From positions 1-64,000 of the forward strand of contig NZ_JNWQ01000026.1 in the NCBI RefSeq assembly GCF_000716875.1: a DNA stretch of 64,000 nucleotides. Direction: 5' to 3'. Below are positions 16,360 through 26,259 of the stretch, piece by piece. The position numbers and the translations under genes were made by a program. How positions within the stretch are numbered: position 1 is the stretch's first letter; each line of letters opens with the position of its first letter. Under the pieces are notes generated by a model. It had not been told where the DNA came from. It ran no database searches and saw only the letters and a list, made by a program, of their open reading frames with translations. The DNA comes from Streptomyces novaecaesareae (GTDB lineage: Bacteria > Actinomycetota > Actinomycetes > Streptomycetales > Streptomycetaceae).

Positions 16360-16968
16360 GTGAGCGAGACGCATGTGACGGTGATCGGCAATGTCGCGAC
16401 GGAGGTGACCTACGGGGAAACCTCCGGCGGGGTGCCGATGGCGAGCTTCCGGCTCGGCTGCACCGAGCGGCGGTACGACCGGCAGCGCGAGTGCTGGGTG
16501 GACGGCGAGACGCAGTGGGTGGCGGTGACGGCCTGGCGGGCGCTCGCGGTGAACCTGATCGGCTCGCTGGCCAAGGGCGATCCGGTGCTGGTGAGCGGCC
16601 GGCTGCGGGTGCGGGAGTGGACGGAGGGGGAGGCGAAGCGCAGCCGGGCCGAGATCGACGCCCGATCGGTCGGACACGATCTCACCCGCGGTACCTCGGC
16701 GTTCCGTTGGGCGTCGGCGGTGCGCGGGCAGCCGTCCGGCGGCGCGGGGTCGGTCGGGGCGGATCCCGCGGGCGAGGCCGGGGGCGAGGTGGTGCCGGGG
16801 TGGATCGTGACCGCACTGGAGGCGCGCAGGGCCCTTGCGACGGCTCCGGCGGCGGGTGCGGCGCCCGGGCCGCGGGCGTTGCCGCCGGGCGCGCGGCCGG
16901 TGACGGGGGGACAGGTCGAGGTGGCCGGGAGCGGGCGGGGAGGTGAAGGGCCGGATGCGGTGAACTGA
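16360..16968 (+). CDS. Single-stranded DNA-binding protein, SsbB-like paralogue
   Basis: This 202-residue protein has one OB fold in the first 110 residues: ETHVTVIGNVATEVTYG, FRLGCTERRYDRQ, WVAVTAWRALAVNLIGSLAKGDPVLVSGRLRVREW. The C-terminus is Gly/Ala/Pro-rich and ends GGEGPDAVN, without the acidic DDxPF tip that recruits partner proteins in canonical SSB. Streptomyces carry two SSBs, and the tail-less SsbB is linked to chromosome segregation during sporulation, so this is likely the paralogue; here the tail region is long. A GTG at 16360 follows GGAGAG. A DnaA box lies 100 bp upstream. Confidence 0.88.
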   Translation: MSETHVTVIGNVATEVTYGETSGGVPMASFRLGCTERRYDRQRECWVDGETQWVAVTAWRALAVNLIGSLAKGDPVLVSGRLRVREWTEGEAKRSRAEIDARSVGHDLTRGTSAFRWASAVRGQPSGGAGSVGADPAGEAGGEVVPGWIVTALEARRALATAPAAGAAPGPRALPPGARPVTGGQVEVAGSGRGGEGPDAVN

Positions 16969-17276
16969 CCGGTCGGTGACCGTCTCTGTCGACAAATATG
17001 TTGATCGAGATGGTTGTTGTGCCCGCACGCGCAATGTCGACCGGATAACGGAAAGTGGCCCGGAGTTTCTGGCCATCCGTCAGCTTGTGTGGAATCTGAG
17101 AGGATTGATAACGATCCAGATACGGAACTGTCCTGATTTCGCATGGGGGTTTCGGGGCCTCTGGGGGTCAATAGGATTCGTCTGGTTCATACCCGCAGCA
17201 GTGCCACAGGGGGCACGCGCGGCACGGCAAGTCGGCGGGCTGTCCATCGGACGGGCCTGGCCCGGAGGGATCCCAG
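16969..17276. promoter_or_regulatory. Promoter/leader region of the surface-protein gene
   Basis: 308 bp without a gene and with lower GC than its neighbours. It must carry the promoter for the surface protein. A GGAAC at 17125-17129, as in ECF sigma-E -35 elements, is present, but its -10 is not convincing. GGAGGG precedes the ATG at 17277. Confidence 0.45.
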
Positions 17277-18764
17277 ATGTTCCAGAGGCAGGGGCGGAGT
17301 CTGTCCCGGATAACCACTGTCATGCTCACGACCAGCGTTGCGCTGGGTGGAAGCCTGTTCGCGGCGGGTGCGGCGGTCGCGGCGGACACCCCGGGTTCGG
17401 GCGTGACGGCAGTGGTGCAGAACACCATGCTCGGCGAGAAGATCGACGTCGAGGGCGAGGGCACCGTCGACGGCGGTCTGTTCACCCTCAAGACCGCCGA
17501 CGGCGAGCTGCAGACCTACTGCATCGACTTCGGCTTCCCGGTCGACATCCGGAAGAAGATCCAGTACCAGGAGTCCGACTGGGCCTCCAGCTCCCTCGGC
17601 GACAAGAACAAGGTCGAGGCGGCCGCCAAGATCCGCTGGATCCTGGAGAACTCCTACCCGCAGGTCAAGGACCTCGCGGCGCTCGCCAAGGCCGCCGGTG
17701 CCGGCAGCCTGACCGAGCAGGACGCGGCCGCGGGCACCCAGGCCGCGATCTGGAAGTACTCGGACGGCAAGAACGCCACCCCGCAGAGCGCCGGCGCCAC
17801 CAAGCTGCGCGACTACCTGACCGGCGCCGCCAACAAGGGCATCGCCGCCGAGCCCAAGCCCTCGCTGAGCCTCAACCCGGACTCGGTCTCCGGCAAGTCC
17901 GGCGCCAAGCTCGGCCCGTTCACCCTCAACTCCAGCGCCGCCGAGGTGAAGCTGGCCGTCAGCGGCGACGCCGCCGACAAGGTCAAGGTGCTGGACAGCA
18001 CCGGCAAGCAGGTCGGCGCGTCGCTGACCGGCCCGATCGCCAAGGACACCCAGCTGTTCCTGGACGTGCCGGCCGGCACCCCGGACGGCGCGGTCGCGCT
18101 GAACGCCAGCGCCACCACCGTCGTGCCCAGCGGCCGCGTCTTCCTCAGCAAGGGCTACACCCGCGACGAGCACAGCCAGACCATGATCCTGGCCGGCTCC
18201 AGCAAGCTCAGCGTCGCCGCCGCGGCCAAGGCCACCTGGAAGCAGGGCAAGGGCGCGCTGGTCGACAGCACCGCCAAGGTCGAGTGCGCCAACGGCGGCG
18301 TGCGGGTGACCGTCACCAACGGTGGTGACGAGGCCGCCACTGTCACGGTCAAGCCGGGCAAGCAGGTGACCGTCCAGCCGGGCAAGAGCGAGAGCGTGCT
18401 CGTCCCGGTCGCCGAGAAGACCGGCTACGACATCACCGTCTCCGGCCCGAACGGCTACAGCCGCCAGTTCCAGGGCGTCCTGGACTGCAAGACCGGCACC
18501 GGCACCACCCCGACCGGTACCCCGACCACCCCGGCCGCGACCGGTACGCCGTCGGGCACCCCGTCCGGCACCCCGAGCACCGGCGCGGGCCAGCCGACCC
18601 CGGCGACCACCAGCGCCGCCCCGGGCACCGGTGGCCTGGCCCAGACCGGTGCCAATGACTCGACCCCGATCCTCGCCGCCGTCGCCGGTGGCCTGGTCGT
18701 GGCCGGTGGCGCCGCCGTCTTCGTCCTGCGCCGCCGCGGCCGCCACGGCCGCACCACCGCCTGA
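17277..18764 (+). CDS. Thioester-domain (TQXA) surface protein with sortase E (LAXTG) anchor
   Basis: This 495-residue cell-wall protein has a signal peptide (1-36), then a thioester domain in which Cys82 (TYCIDFGF) and Gln155 (GTQAAIWKY) match the YCID and TQxA motifs that form an intramolecular Cys-Gln bond. Such domains bind amines covalently and act as adhesins. Residues 190-410 form Ig-like regions, followed by a Thr/Pro-rich wall-spanning stretch with GTP repeats, LAQTG at 454-458, a hydrophobic helix, and an Arg-rich tail. LAxTG is the class E sortase signal used by Streptomyces chaplins. The gene is monocistronic, ending in a repeat and a strong terminator. Confidence 0.93.
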   Translation: MFQRQGRSLSRITTVMLTTSVALGGSLFAAGAAVAADTPGSGVTAVVQNTMLGEKIDVEGEGTVDGGLFTLKTADGELQTYCIDFGFPVDIRKKIQYQESDWASSSLGDKNKVEAAAKIRWILENSYPQVKDLAALAKAAGAGSLTEQDAAAGTQAAIWKYSDGKNATPQSAGATKLRDYLTGAANKGIAAEPKPSLSLNPDSVSGKSGAKLGPFTLNSSAAEVKLAVSGDAADKVKVLDSTGKQVGASLTGPIAKDTQLFLDVPAGTPDGAVALNASATTVVPSGRVFLSKGYTRDEHSQTMILAGSSKLSVAAAAKATWKQGKGALVDSTAKVECANGGVRVTVTNGGDEAATVTVKPGKQVTVQPGKSESVLVPVAEKTGYDITVSGPNGYSRQFQGVLDCKTGTGTTPTGTPTTPAATGTPSGTPSGTPSTGAGQPTPATTSAAPGTGGLAQTGANDSTPILAAVAGGLVVAGGAAVFVLRRRGRHGRTTA

Positions 18765-18805
18765 TTCGCCTGATCCGGCTGATCCGGCTGATCCGTCTGA
18801 TCAGT
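18761..18805. repeat. 9-bp tandem repeat x5 (ctgatccgg) starting at the stop codon
   Basis: The TGA stop at 18762-18764 is inside the first unit; later units place further in-frame TGA codons at 18771, 18780, 18789 and 18798. Units vary slightly (ctgattcgc, ctgatccgt, ctgatcagt). Confidence 0.95.
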
Positions 18806-18863
18806 CCGAACCGCCTGAGCGGGCCCGGGGAGTCGACCTCCTGAGGCCCTGAGCAGCGGAACC

Positions 18864-18900
18864 GGCCCGGCTCCCCGCAGTTGCTGCGGGGAGCCGGGCC
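18864..18900. terminator. Intrinsic terminator after the surface-protein gene
   Basis: A 17-bp perfect GC-rich stem (18864-18880 with 18884-18900), a 3-base loop and a short TT follow about 100 bp after the stop. Confidence 0.92.
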
Positions 18901-19097
18901 TTCGCCGTTCCCGGGGTACTTCGCGGGGCGCCGGGGAGCGAGGGGGCGCCGGCGTCGGCGCCGACGGGGGCAGGGTGGCGGGCTGCGGCCGCGGATACCC
19001 CGGTGGGGTCACCCGGGCGGTTCGGGGGTTCCGGCCGGGTGCGGCACAATGGAAGGCTGCAAGCCGAATACTCCCGACGACGCCGGAGCGATCTCAC

Positions 19098-20762
<1,665 letters not shown>

Positions 20763-20901
20763 CATCCAGCTGTCACAACGGCCCGGCAGACTGCCCTCCG
20801 GGGCGGCCCGCCGGGCCGCGGCCCGCCGCCACCGTCCTTCGCCGCCCGTCGGCGTCGCGGGACGGGCGGCGGCCGGCCACCGGACACCGAGGAGAACACC
20901 C

Positions 20902-21345
20902 GTGGCTCGCCACATCTACCCCTGCCCGCTGCGCTGGTCCGACATGGACGCCTTCGGGCACGTCAACAACGTGGTCTTCCTGCGCTACCTGGAGGAGGCC
21001 CGGATCGACTTCATGTTCACCCAGGCCGCCGAGGCCGGCGCCGGGGAGTTCGCGGGCGGCTCGGTGGTGGCGCGCCACGAGATCGACTACAAGCGCCCGT
21101 TGGTGCACCGGCCGGAGCCGGTCACCATCGAGACCTGGGTGACGAAGATCGGCGGCGCCTCGCTGACCGTCTCGTACGAGATCAAGGACGTCGCCGAGGA
21201 CGGCACCGACATCGTGTACGTCCGGGCGTCCACCGTGGTCGTCCCCTACGACCTGGCCGAGGGCCGGCCGCGCCGGATCTCGCCGGTGGAGCGGGAGTTC
21301 CTCAGCCGCTTCATGGACGAGGCCCCGGCCGTCGCGGCAGTCTGA
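20902..21345 (+). CDS. Acyl-CoA thioesterase, 4HBT hotdog fold
   Basis: This 147-residue hotdog-fold enzyme hydrolyses acyl-CoA thioesters. The signature RWSDMDAFGHVNNVVFLRYLEEARIDF contains the catalytic Asp (DMDAFGHVNN) of the 4-hydroxybenzoyl-CoA thioesterase family, and the rest follows the YbgC/FadM pattern. The GTG at 20902 follows GAGGAG. It lies in the same direction as ettA and the next conserved unknown, possibly a loose operon. Substrate is not indicated. Confidence 0.92.
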   Translation: MARHIYPCPLRWSDMDAFGHVNNVVFLRYLEEARIDFMFTQAAEAGAGEFAGGSVVARHEIDYKRPLVHRPEPVTIETWVTKIGGASLTVSYEIKDVAEDGTDIVYVRASTVVVPYDLAEGRPRRISPVEREFLSRFMDEAPAVAAV

Positions 21346-21360
21346 AGTAGCACCCCCACC

Positions 21361-21404
21361 ACGATCGAGCCCCACGACGATCGAGCCCCACGACGATTCG
21401 AGCT
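21361..21404. repeat. 16-bp tandem repeat (acgatcgagccccacg), 2.7 copies
   Basis: Two perfect copies and a partial third occupy most of the 67-bp gap between the thioesterase stop and the next start. Confidence 0.92.
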
Positions 21405-21412
21405 GAGCCGCG

Positions 21413-22105
21413 TTGACCATCACCGCCCGCCTCGCCCTGGCCGACGCCGGGGAGGCCGCCGATCTCTCCGCCTTCCTGCTGCGCCTGTTGCGCTTTGACA
21501 AGGCGGCGGCCGTGCGCCTGCAGGCGGTGGGCCCGGGGCCGGAGGACGGCGTGCTGGCGGTCTTCGGCCGGCTGCCGCTGGGCGGTTCGGGCGCGCTGGT
21601 GATCCGTACCGCGCGGCTGGGCGGCCTCGACGAGCCGGTGGACCTGACCGCCTCGGCGGGCCAACTGCTGGACGGTGTGGACACCGAGGCGGGCACCGTC
21701 GCGCTGCCCGCGCCGGTGACCGGCCCGGCCTGGGCCGGGCTGCTGCCGCCGCGCACCGGCTGGCGGCCGGTCGGGGCTCCGCCGGTGGCCGAGGTGTACC
21801 CCGAACTCATGGCCGGGGTGCGGGAGTTCCGTGAGCGCAGCGAGGCCGTCCCGGCGCACCACCGCACCCGCGCGGTGCTGGACGCGCTGGCCGACGAGAT
21901 CTGGTCCCGCCCGGTGTCCGCGCTGCCGGAGCTGCCGCTGCGGGCGGTGCACGCCGCGTACGTGATCGGCTTCCTGAAGCCCGGCGCCCCGCTCACCGTG
22001 CACCGGGCGGGCGGCTGGCTGCGGTTGAGCGCCCCGGCGGGCTCGGTGGCGGTGCGCACCGCGGCCGCGCCGGGCGCGGGGCTCGGGCTCAGCCCGATCA
22101 GGTAG
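21413..22105 (+). CDS. Conserved actinomycete protein of unknown function
   Basis: I do not recognise a named family. The 230-residue protein is soluble, with no signal or membrane helix. Its N-terminal half (RLALADAGEAADLSAFLLRLLRFDKAAAVRLQA) reads as alternating helix and strand. The C-terminal half contains a conserved-looking FRERSEAVPAHHRTRAVLDALADEIWSRP block, followed by PLRAVHAAYVIGFLKP. The start seems to be TTG at 21413 because protein-like sequence begins immediately there and no ATG or GTG lies close. Syntenic position after a hotdog thioesterase and next to GlbO may help identify it. Confidence 0.75.
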   Translation: MTITARLALADAGEAADLSAFLLRLLRFDKAAAVRLQAVGPGPEDGVLAVFGRLPLGGSGALVIRTARLGGLDEPVDLTASAGQLLDGVDTEAGTVALPAPVTGPAWAGLLPPRTGWRPVGAPPVAEVYPELMAGVREFRERSEAVPAHHRTRAVLDALADEIWSRPVSALPELPLRAVHAAYVIGFLKPGAPLTVHRAGGWLRLSAPAGSVAVRTAAAPGAGLGLSPIR

Positions 22106-22131
22106 TCCGGCCCGGCAGGTAGTCCGGCCGG
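22099..22131. repeat. 17-bp direct repeat x2 containing the TAG stop
   Basis: Units 22099-22115 and 22116-22131 start with caggtagtccggcc. The first holds the gene's TAG (22103-22105); the second gives another TAG 17 bases later, out of frame. Confidence 0.9.
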
Positions 22132-22137
22132 AGCGGC

Positions 22138-22542
22138 TCAGCCCTCGGTGTTGATCATCGAGGCGGCGGCGTAGGTCAGGTAGTCCAGCAGCTGGCGCTC
22201 GTGGTCGGCCGGCAGCTCCAGGCTGTCGACGGCCGCCCGCATGTGCTTCAGCCAGGCGTCGTGGGCGGCGCGGTCGACCTTGAACGGCGCGTGCCGCATC
22301 CGCAGCCGCGGGTGGCCGCGCCGGTCGCTGTAGGTGCGCGGGCCGCCCCAGTACTGCATCAGGAACAGCGCCATGCGCTCCTCGGCCGGGCCGAGGTCGT
22401 CCTCGGGGTACATCGGCCGCAGCAGCTCGTCCTCGGCGATGCCCTCGTAGAACCGGTGGACCAGACGCCGGAAGGTCGGCTCACCGCCGACCTGGTCGTA
22501 GAAGGTCTCCTCGCTCAGCGTGCCCTGCCGGATCTCTCTCAC
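22138..22542 (-). CDS. glbO: Truncated haemoglobin, group II (GlbO type)
   Basis: This 134-residue 2-over-2 globin binds haem and oxygen; mycobacterial GlbO associates with terminal oxidases. The block [20 protein letters not shown] followed by RLRMRHAPF is nearly diagnostic for the trHbO group, with the proximal His in RMRH and the Trp at G8 in [27 protein letters not shown] carries the B10 Tyr. The GTG at 22542 gives the family length (about 130); an upstream extension lacks homology-like sequence. It converges on the unknown gene and lies downstream of, and separate from, the ABC transporter. Confidence 0.95.
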   Translation of the reverse strand: MREIRQGTLSEETFYDQVGGEPTFRRLVHRFYEGIAEDELLRPMYPEDDLGPAEERMALFLMQYWGGPRTYSDRRGHPRLRMRHAPFKVDRAAHDAWLKHMRAAVDSLELPADHERQLLDYLTYAAASMINTEG

Positions 22543-22650
22543 CCGACCATGGTCGCAGACGCCGACGGGGTCGTACACCGGGACCAATGGCGTACGACCC
22601 CGCAGGGATCAGCGGTCAGCGCGGACCGGTCGGACCGGTCGGCGGACCGG

Positions 22651-23796
22651 TCAGGCGTCTTCCCACTTGAAGAGCTTCCAGGAGATGCCGGTCAGCACGG
22701 CCGCGAAGAGCAGCAGGCCGCCCATGGTCGGCAGGGCGTCCATGACGCCGCCGCCGCGGGTCAGCACCGACTGCGCGGAGTTCACCAGGTAGTGCAGCGG
22801 CATGACCTCGGAGACCGTCTTCAGCCAGGCCGGGGCGTTGTCCATCGGGAAGAACGAGCCGGACAGGAAGGACATCGGCAGCACGATGATCTGCGAGATG
22901 CCGTTGGCCGCCTCCTCGGTCTTGGCGACCGAGCCGGCCAGCAGGCCGATCGACATGAAGGCGAGCGTCGCGCAGCACACCAGCGGGATGATCAGCCACC
23001 AGTTGCCGGTCAGCTTGAGCCCGAAGAAGCTCGTGGCGACGACCAGGAAGACGATGGTCTGCAGGAGCGCGGTCAGCAGCGAGACCAGGATCCGGGAGCT
23101 GACGACCGTACCCGCACTGATCGGGGCCAGCCGCAGCCGGCGCAGCACCTTGGTCTTGCGCCAGTTGACCAGCGTCAGCGCGGCGCCGAACACCGCGCCG
23201 GTGGCGATGGCCCAGCCGAGCAGGCCGGGGGTGAGGAACTGGATCGGCTTGAGCGACTTGTCCTCGACCTGCTGGGCGTCCAGCACGTAGGCCGGCTTCT
23301 GGCCGGTGGCCTCCTGGTTGGCGCCCTGGACCACCGAGTTGAGGATGCCCTGGACGGCGCCGGCGCGGACGGTGTCGGCGGCGGTGAAACGCAGCTCGAC
23401 CTTGCCGTCCGGGCCCTGCTTGATCATCGCGTCGAAGTCGCCCTTGCGGACCTTCTCCAGCGTGGCCGACTCGTCGTCGGTCTTGGTGATCGTGAGGACC
23501 TCGTCCAGCCCGGCCCGCTCGCCGCCCTGCATCGAGTCGAACAGCTTCACCGCGCCGACCTGCGCCACCTTGGCGTGCGGGCTGCCGGAGCCCTTGGTCA
23601 CGGCGCCGAAGAAGACCAGGAAGACCAGCGGGAAGAGCAGGATGAAGAAGGTCGCGGTGCGGTCGCGCTTCATGCCGAGCAGCATGGCGCGGGACAGGCT
23701 CCAGAACGCGCTGACCCGCTCCCGTTCGCCGGCGGCGCCGGCCGAACCGCCCCGCTGGGCGGGGACCTTCGGCTCGGTGGGGGTAGTGGAGGTCAT
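22651..23796 (-). CDS. ABC-2 type transporter permease
   Basis: This 381-residue membrane subunit has one helix near residue 50 (FFILLFPLVFLVFFGAV), a large extracytoplasmic domain to about residue 195, then five helices (FLTPGLLGWAIATGAVFGAA onward) ending KLFKWEDA. That is the ABC2_membrane/YhgE-like layout used for drug or lipid efflux. Its ATG overlaps the stop of the ATPase gene by four bases (ATGA), so the two are translationally coupled. The substrate is unknown. Confidence 0.93.
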   Translation of the reverse strand: MTSTTPTEPKVPAQRGGSAGAAGERERVSAFWSLSRAMLLGMKRDRTATFFILLFPLVFLVFFGAVTKGSGSPHAKVAQVGAVKLFDSMQGGERAGLDEVLTITKTDDESATLEKVRKGDFDAMIKQGPDGKVELRFTAADTVRAGAVQGILNSVVQGANQEATGQKPAYVLDAQQVEDKSLKPIQFLTPGLLGWAIATGAVFGAALTLVNWRKTKVLRRLRLAPISAGTVVSSRILVSLLTALLQTIVFLVVATSFFGLKLTGNWWLIIPLVCCATLAFMSIGLLAGSVAKTEEAANGISQIIVLPMSFLSGSFFPMDNAPAWLKTVSEVMPLHYLVNSAQSVLTRGGGVMDALPTMGGLLLFAAVLTGISWKLFKWEDA

Positions 23797-24710
23797 GCGC
23801 GGAACTCCCGTCCGGTCAGCTGGAGGAAGACGTCCTCCAGGGTGGCGCCGCGCACTTCGAGGCCGCGCAGGGCGTTCTGCTCGGCCAGGACGCTGAGCAC
23901 GGGGGCCGGAAGGCGGGTGGAGACGGAGAGCGAGACGGAGTCGTCCTCCAGGGTGGCGATGTCGGCGCCGGCCGCGGTCAGCAGCTGGCGGGCCCGGTCG
24001 AGCGGCAGCTGGCCGGAGGCCACGCTGATCCGCACGGTGTCGTCGATCTCGCGGATCAGCGCCGCCGGGGCGCCGGTGTGCAGGATCTTGCCGTGGTCCA
24101 TGATCGAGACCCGGTCGCAGAGCACCTCGGCCTCGTCCAGGTAGTGCGTGGTGAGCACGACCGTGCGGCCCTCGGCGTTGATGTCCCGCAGGAGGTCCCA
24201 GAGGTTGCGCCGGGCCTGCGGGTCGAGGCCGGTGGTGGGCTCGTCCAGGAAGACGAGCTCCGGGTCGTGGGCCAGTGCGCAGGCGATCGACAGGCGCTGG
24301 GCCTGGCCGCCGGACATCTGGTCGGTCATGGTCTCGGACTTGTCCGCGAGGCCGACCCGCTCCAGCATCGCATCGGCCCGCTTGGGGCCGACCCCGTAGA
24401 ACGACGCGAAGGTGCGAATGGTCTCCCGGGCCGTCAGTTTCCGGAAGAAAGCGGAGGCCTGGAACTGCACGCCGATTCGCGGCAGCAGTTTCGGATTGCG
24501 CGGCCAGGGAGCCATCCCCAGCAGCTCGACCCGGCCCTCGTCCGGTTCCCGGACGCCTTCCAGGATCTCCATGGTGGTGGTCTTCCCGGCGCCGTTGGGG
24601 CCCAGGATCCCGTAGAACTCGCCGGCCTCGACGGTGAGGGACACCCCGTCGACGGCCTGCACATCCCCGTACCGCTGACGGATGCCGTCGGCGGATATAG
24701 CTGCAGTCAT
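23793..24710 (-). CDS. ABC transporter ATP-binding protein (DrrA type)
   Basis: This 305-residue ATPase drives the permease encoded next. It has Walker A GILGPNGAGKTTT, the Q-loop in GVQFQASAFF, signature MSGGQAQRLSIACAL, Walker B ELVFLDEPTTGLD and the switch His in VLTTHYLDEAE. The C-terminal 80 residues (LEVRGATLEDVFLQLTGREFR) are the extension found in DrrA-like antibiotic and lipid exporters. It is the first gene of a two-gene operon, with its promoter between 24711 and the terminator at 24795. Confidence 0.95.
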   Translation of the reverse strand: MTAAISADGIRQRYGDVQAVDGVSLTVEAGEFYGILGPNGAGKTTTMEILEGVREPDEGRVELLGMAPWPRNPKLLPRIGVQFQASAFFRKLTARETIRTFASFYGVGPKRADAMLERVGLADKSETMTDQMSGGQAQRLSIACALAHDPELVFLDEPTTGLDPQARRNLWDLLRDINAEGRTVVLTTHYLDEAEVLCDRVSIMDHGKILHTGAPAALIREIDDTVRISVASGQLPLDRARQLLTAAGADIATLEDDSVSLSVSTRLPAPVLSVLAEQNALRGLEVRGATLEDVFLQLTGREFRA

Positions 24711-24794
24711 GTGCCCTGAGACTAGGGCTTTCGGAGCGTCTTGTGCACATCCGGGGCAGGGATTTGCAGATCCTTTGAGGAAGTCGGACGAAAA

Positions 24795-24833
24795 GCCGGG
24801 CCGAGCGAAATGTCGAATTCCGCTCGGCCCGGC
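24795..24833 (-). terminator. Rho-independent terminator ending the seven-gene PknG/FHA operon
   Basis: A 13-bp perfect stem (24795-24807 with 24821-24833) and 13-base loop are followed on the minus strand by TTTT, then about 80 bp to the next gene. A looser pair TGACGCAC/GTGCGTCA (24846-24853 and 24877-24884) overlaps the FHA stop just upstream. Confidence 0.93.
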
Positions 24834-24881
24834 CGGAGTTGTCGCTGACGCACGCTCAGCTGACGTGTTTTCGGGAGTGCG

Positions 24882-26174
24882 TCAGGCGCGGTGCACCGTG
24901 ATGGTCGTCCAGGCGCCGATGTGGATCCGGTCGCCGTCGTTCAGCGGGACGGCGGTGTGCGGGGCGACGGGCTCCGCGCCGCCGTTCATGGTGGTGCCGT
25001 TGGTCGAGTCCTGGTCCACCAGCACCCAGCTGCCGTCGGCCTGTTCGGCGAGCAGCGCGTGCTGGTGCGAGGCGCCCGGGTCCTCCGGCGGGACGGACAG
25101 GTCGATCTCCGGGACGGTGCCGCGGTGCTGGCTGCGCCGCCCGATCCGCAGCTGGCCGCGGCCGGTCAGCGGGATCCGGCGCTCGGGGCAGTACGGCGGG
25201 AAGAACAGGCCGGCCGCCTCGGGGCCGCTGCGGGCCATCATGTCGGTGAAGTAGTCCCGGTCGGCCGAGACGACGGCGATCCAGGTGGTCCGCACCGGCT
25301 CGGCCGGGGCGGCCTTCTGGTGGGGGTGCTGGGGCTGCGGCGGGGCGAGGTGGAAGGAGGTGCCGAAGTCGCCGCCGCGGTTGTTCGGCCCGGGGCCGGC
25401 CGGCTGGGCGTACACCGGGCCGGAGTCCTCGCGCAGCTGGGCCTCGGGGAAGGCGCCCTCCGGCGGCGGGTAGCCGTAGGTGTGCGGCTGGGCCGGGGCC
25501 TGCTGGGCCGCCGGGGGCTGCTCGGCCGCGTGCTGGCCGCCTGCGTGCTGGCCGCCCGCGGGCCCGCCGAACGGTGCCTGGCCGTACGGCGGCTGCCCGA
25601 ACGGCGGCTGCCCGAACTGGGCCTGGCCGTACGGGGCCTGCGGCTGCTCCGGGGTGCCTCCGTACGCCGCCGGGATGTTCAGCGGCGCCGGCTGGGCGGG
25701 GCCGGGCGCGGGCGCGCCGGCGGCCGGGGTCTGGCGGCGCGAGGGCGTGGAGAGCTCGTAGTCGTAGCCGCACTCCTCGCAGAACCGGCCGGTCTGCGGG
25801 CTGCGGCAGATCGGGCAGACGGTGAGGCCCTCGGTGAGGCCCTGCGCCGGCGGCGGGAAGGCCCCGGGCGGCGGGTAGGCCCCGGGCGGGGGTACGGCGC
25901 CCGGCGGGGGCACCATGCCCGGGGGAGGCAGGGGCGCACCGGGCGGGGGTACCGCGCCCGGGGGCATCGGTGGCGGGGGCGGCGGGGCGCCGAAGGACGC
26001 ACCGCCGTGCTGCGCGTGCCCGGCGGGGCCGCCGGGCACGGAGTGGTCGGCTCCGGGTGCCCCCGGGTAGCCCCCGTGGGCGCCGGGGGTCGGGGCCGGC
26101 GGGGTCATCGGGAAGCCGCAGAAGTCGCACCAGTCCTCGGCCTGCGACTCGTGGCCCCTCGGGCAGATCGGCAT
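24882..26174 (-). CDS. FHA domain protein with two zinc ribbons
   Basis: This 430-residue cytosolic protein starts with a zinc ribbon (CPRGH, then CDFCG), a Pro/Gly/Ala-rich linker, a second ribbon (VCPICRSPQTGRFCEECGYDYEL near residue 120-140), a second long Pro/Gln-rich linker, and a C-terminal FHA domain (about 330-425: GRGQLRIGRRSQHRG, DPGASHQHALL, LVDQDSTNGTTMNG). FHA domains bind phosphothreonine peptides. In mycobacteria the FHA protein GarA is the main PknG substrate; here the FHA protein is the last gene of the pknG-like operon, so it is a likely partner, although no GarA-type ETTS motif is seen. Base composition is normal for the window. Confidence 0.93.
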   Translation of the reverse strand: MPICPRGHESQAEDWCDFCGFPMTPPAPTPGAHGGYPGAPGADHSVPGGPAGHAQHGGASFGAPPPPPPMPPGAVPPPGAPLPPPGMVPPPGAVPPPGAYPPPGAFPPPAQGLTEGLTVCPICRSPQTGRFCEECGYDYELSTPSRRQTPAAGAPAPGPAQPAPLNIPAAYGGTPEQPQAPYGQAQFGQPPFGQPPYGQAPFGGPAGGQHAGGQHAAEQPPAAQQAPAQPHTYGYPPPEGAFPEAQLREDSGPVYAQPAGPGPNNRGGDFGTSFHLAPPQPQHPHQKAAPAEPVRTTWIAVVSADRDYFTDMMARSGPEAAGLFFPPYCPERRIPLTGRGQLRIGRRSQHRGTVPEIDLSVPPEDPGASHQHALLAEQADGSWVLVDQDSTNGTTMNGGAEPVAPHTAVPLNDGDRIHIGAWTTITVHRA

Positions 26175-26229
26175 CAGGTCCCCCTCGTTTCGGGCCGGCT
26201 CGGTGCGGCGTCGCGCCGGGGTGCCGGCC

Positions 26230-26259
26230 CGGTCACGTCTTCAGCGGTCACTTCTTCAC
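26230..26259. repeat. 15-bp direct repeat x2 carrying the VWA stop codon
   Basis: Units 26230-26244 and 26245-26259 (cggtcacktcttcas) place TGA on the minus strand at 26250-26248 (gene stop) and 26235-26233, in the same frame. Confidence 0.9.

Noticed and set aside
21413..22105. Start further upstream for the conserved unknown gene
   Set aside because: Upstream sequence is the 16-bp repeat array; protein-like sequence starts at the TTG.
22651..24750. 699-codon frame spanning the ABC permease and ATPase region
   Set aside because: Its first part is a frame-shifted shadow of the ATPase gene; the true genes overlap by ATGA at 23793-23796.
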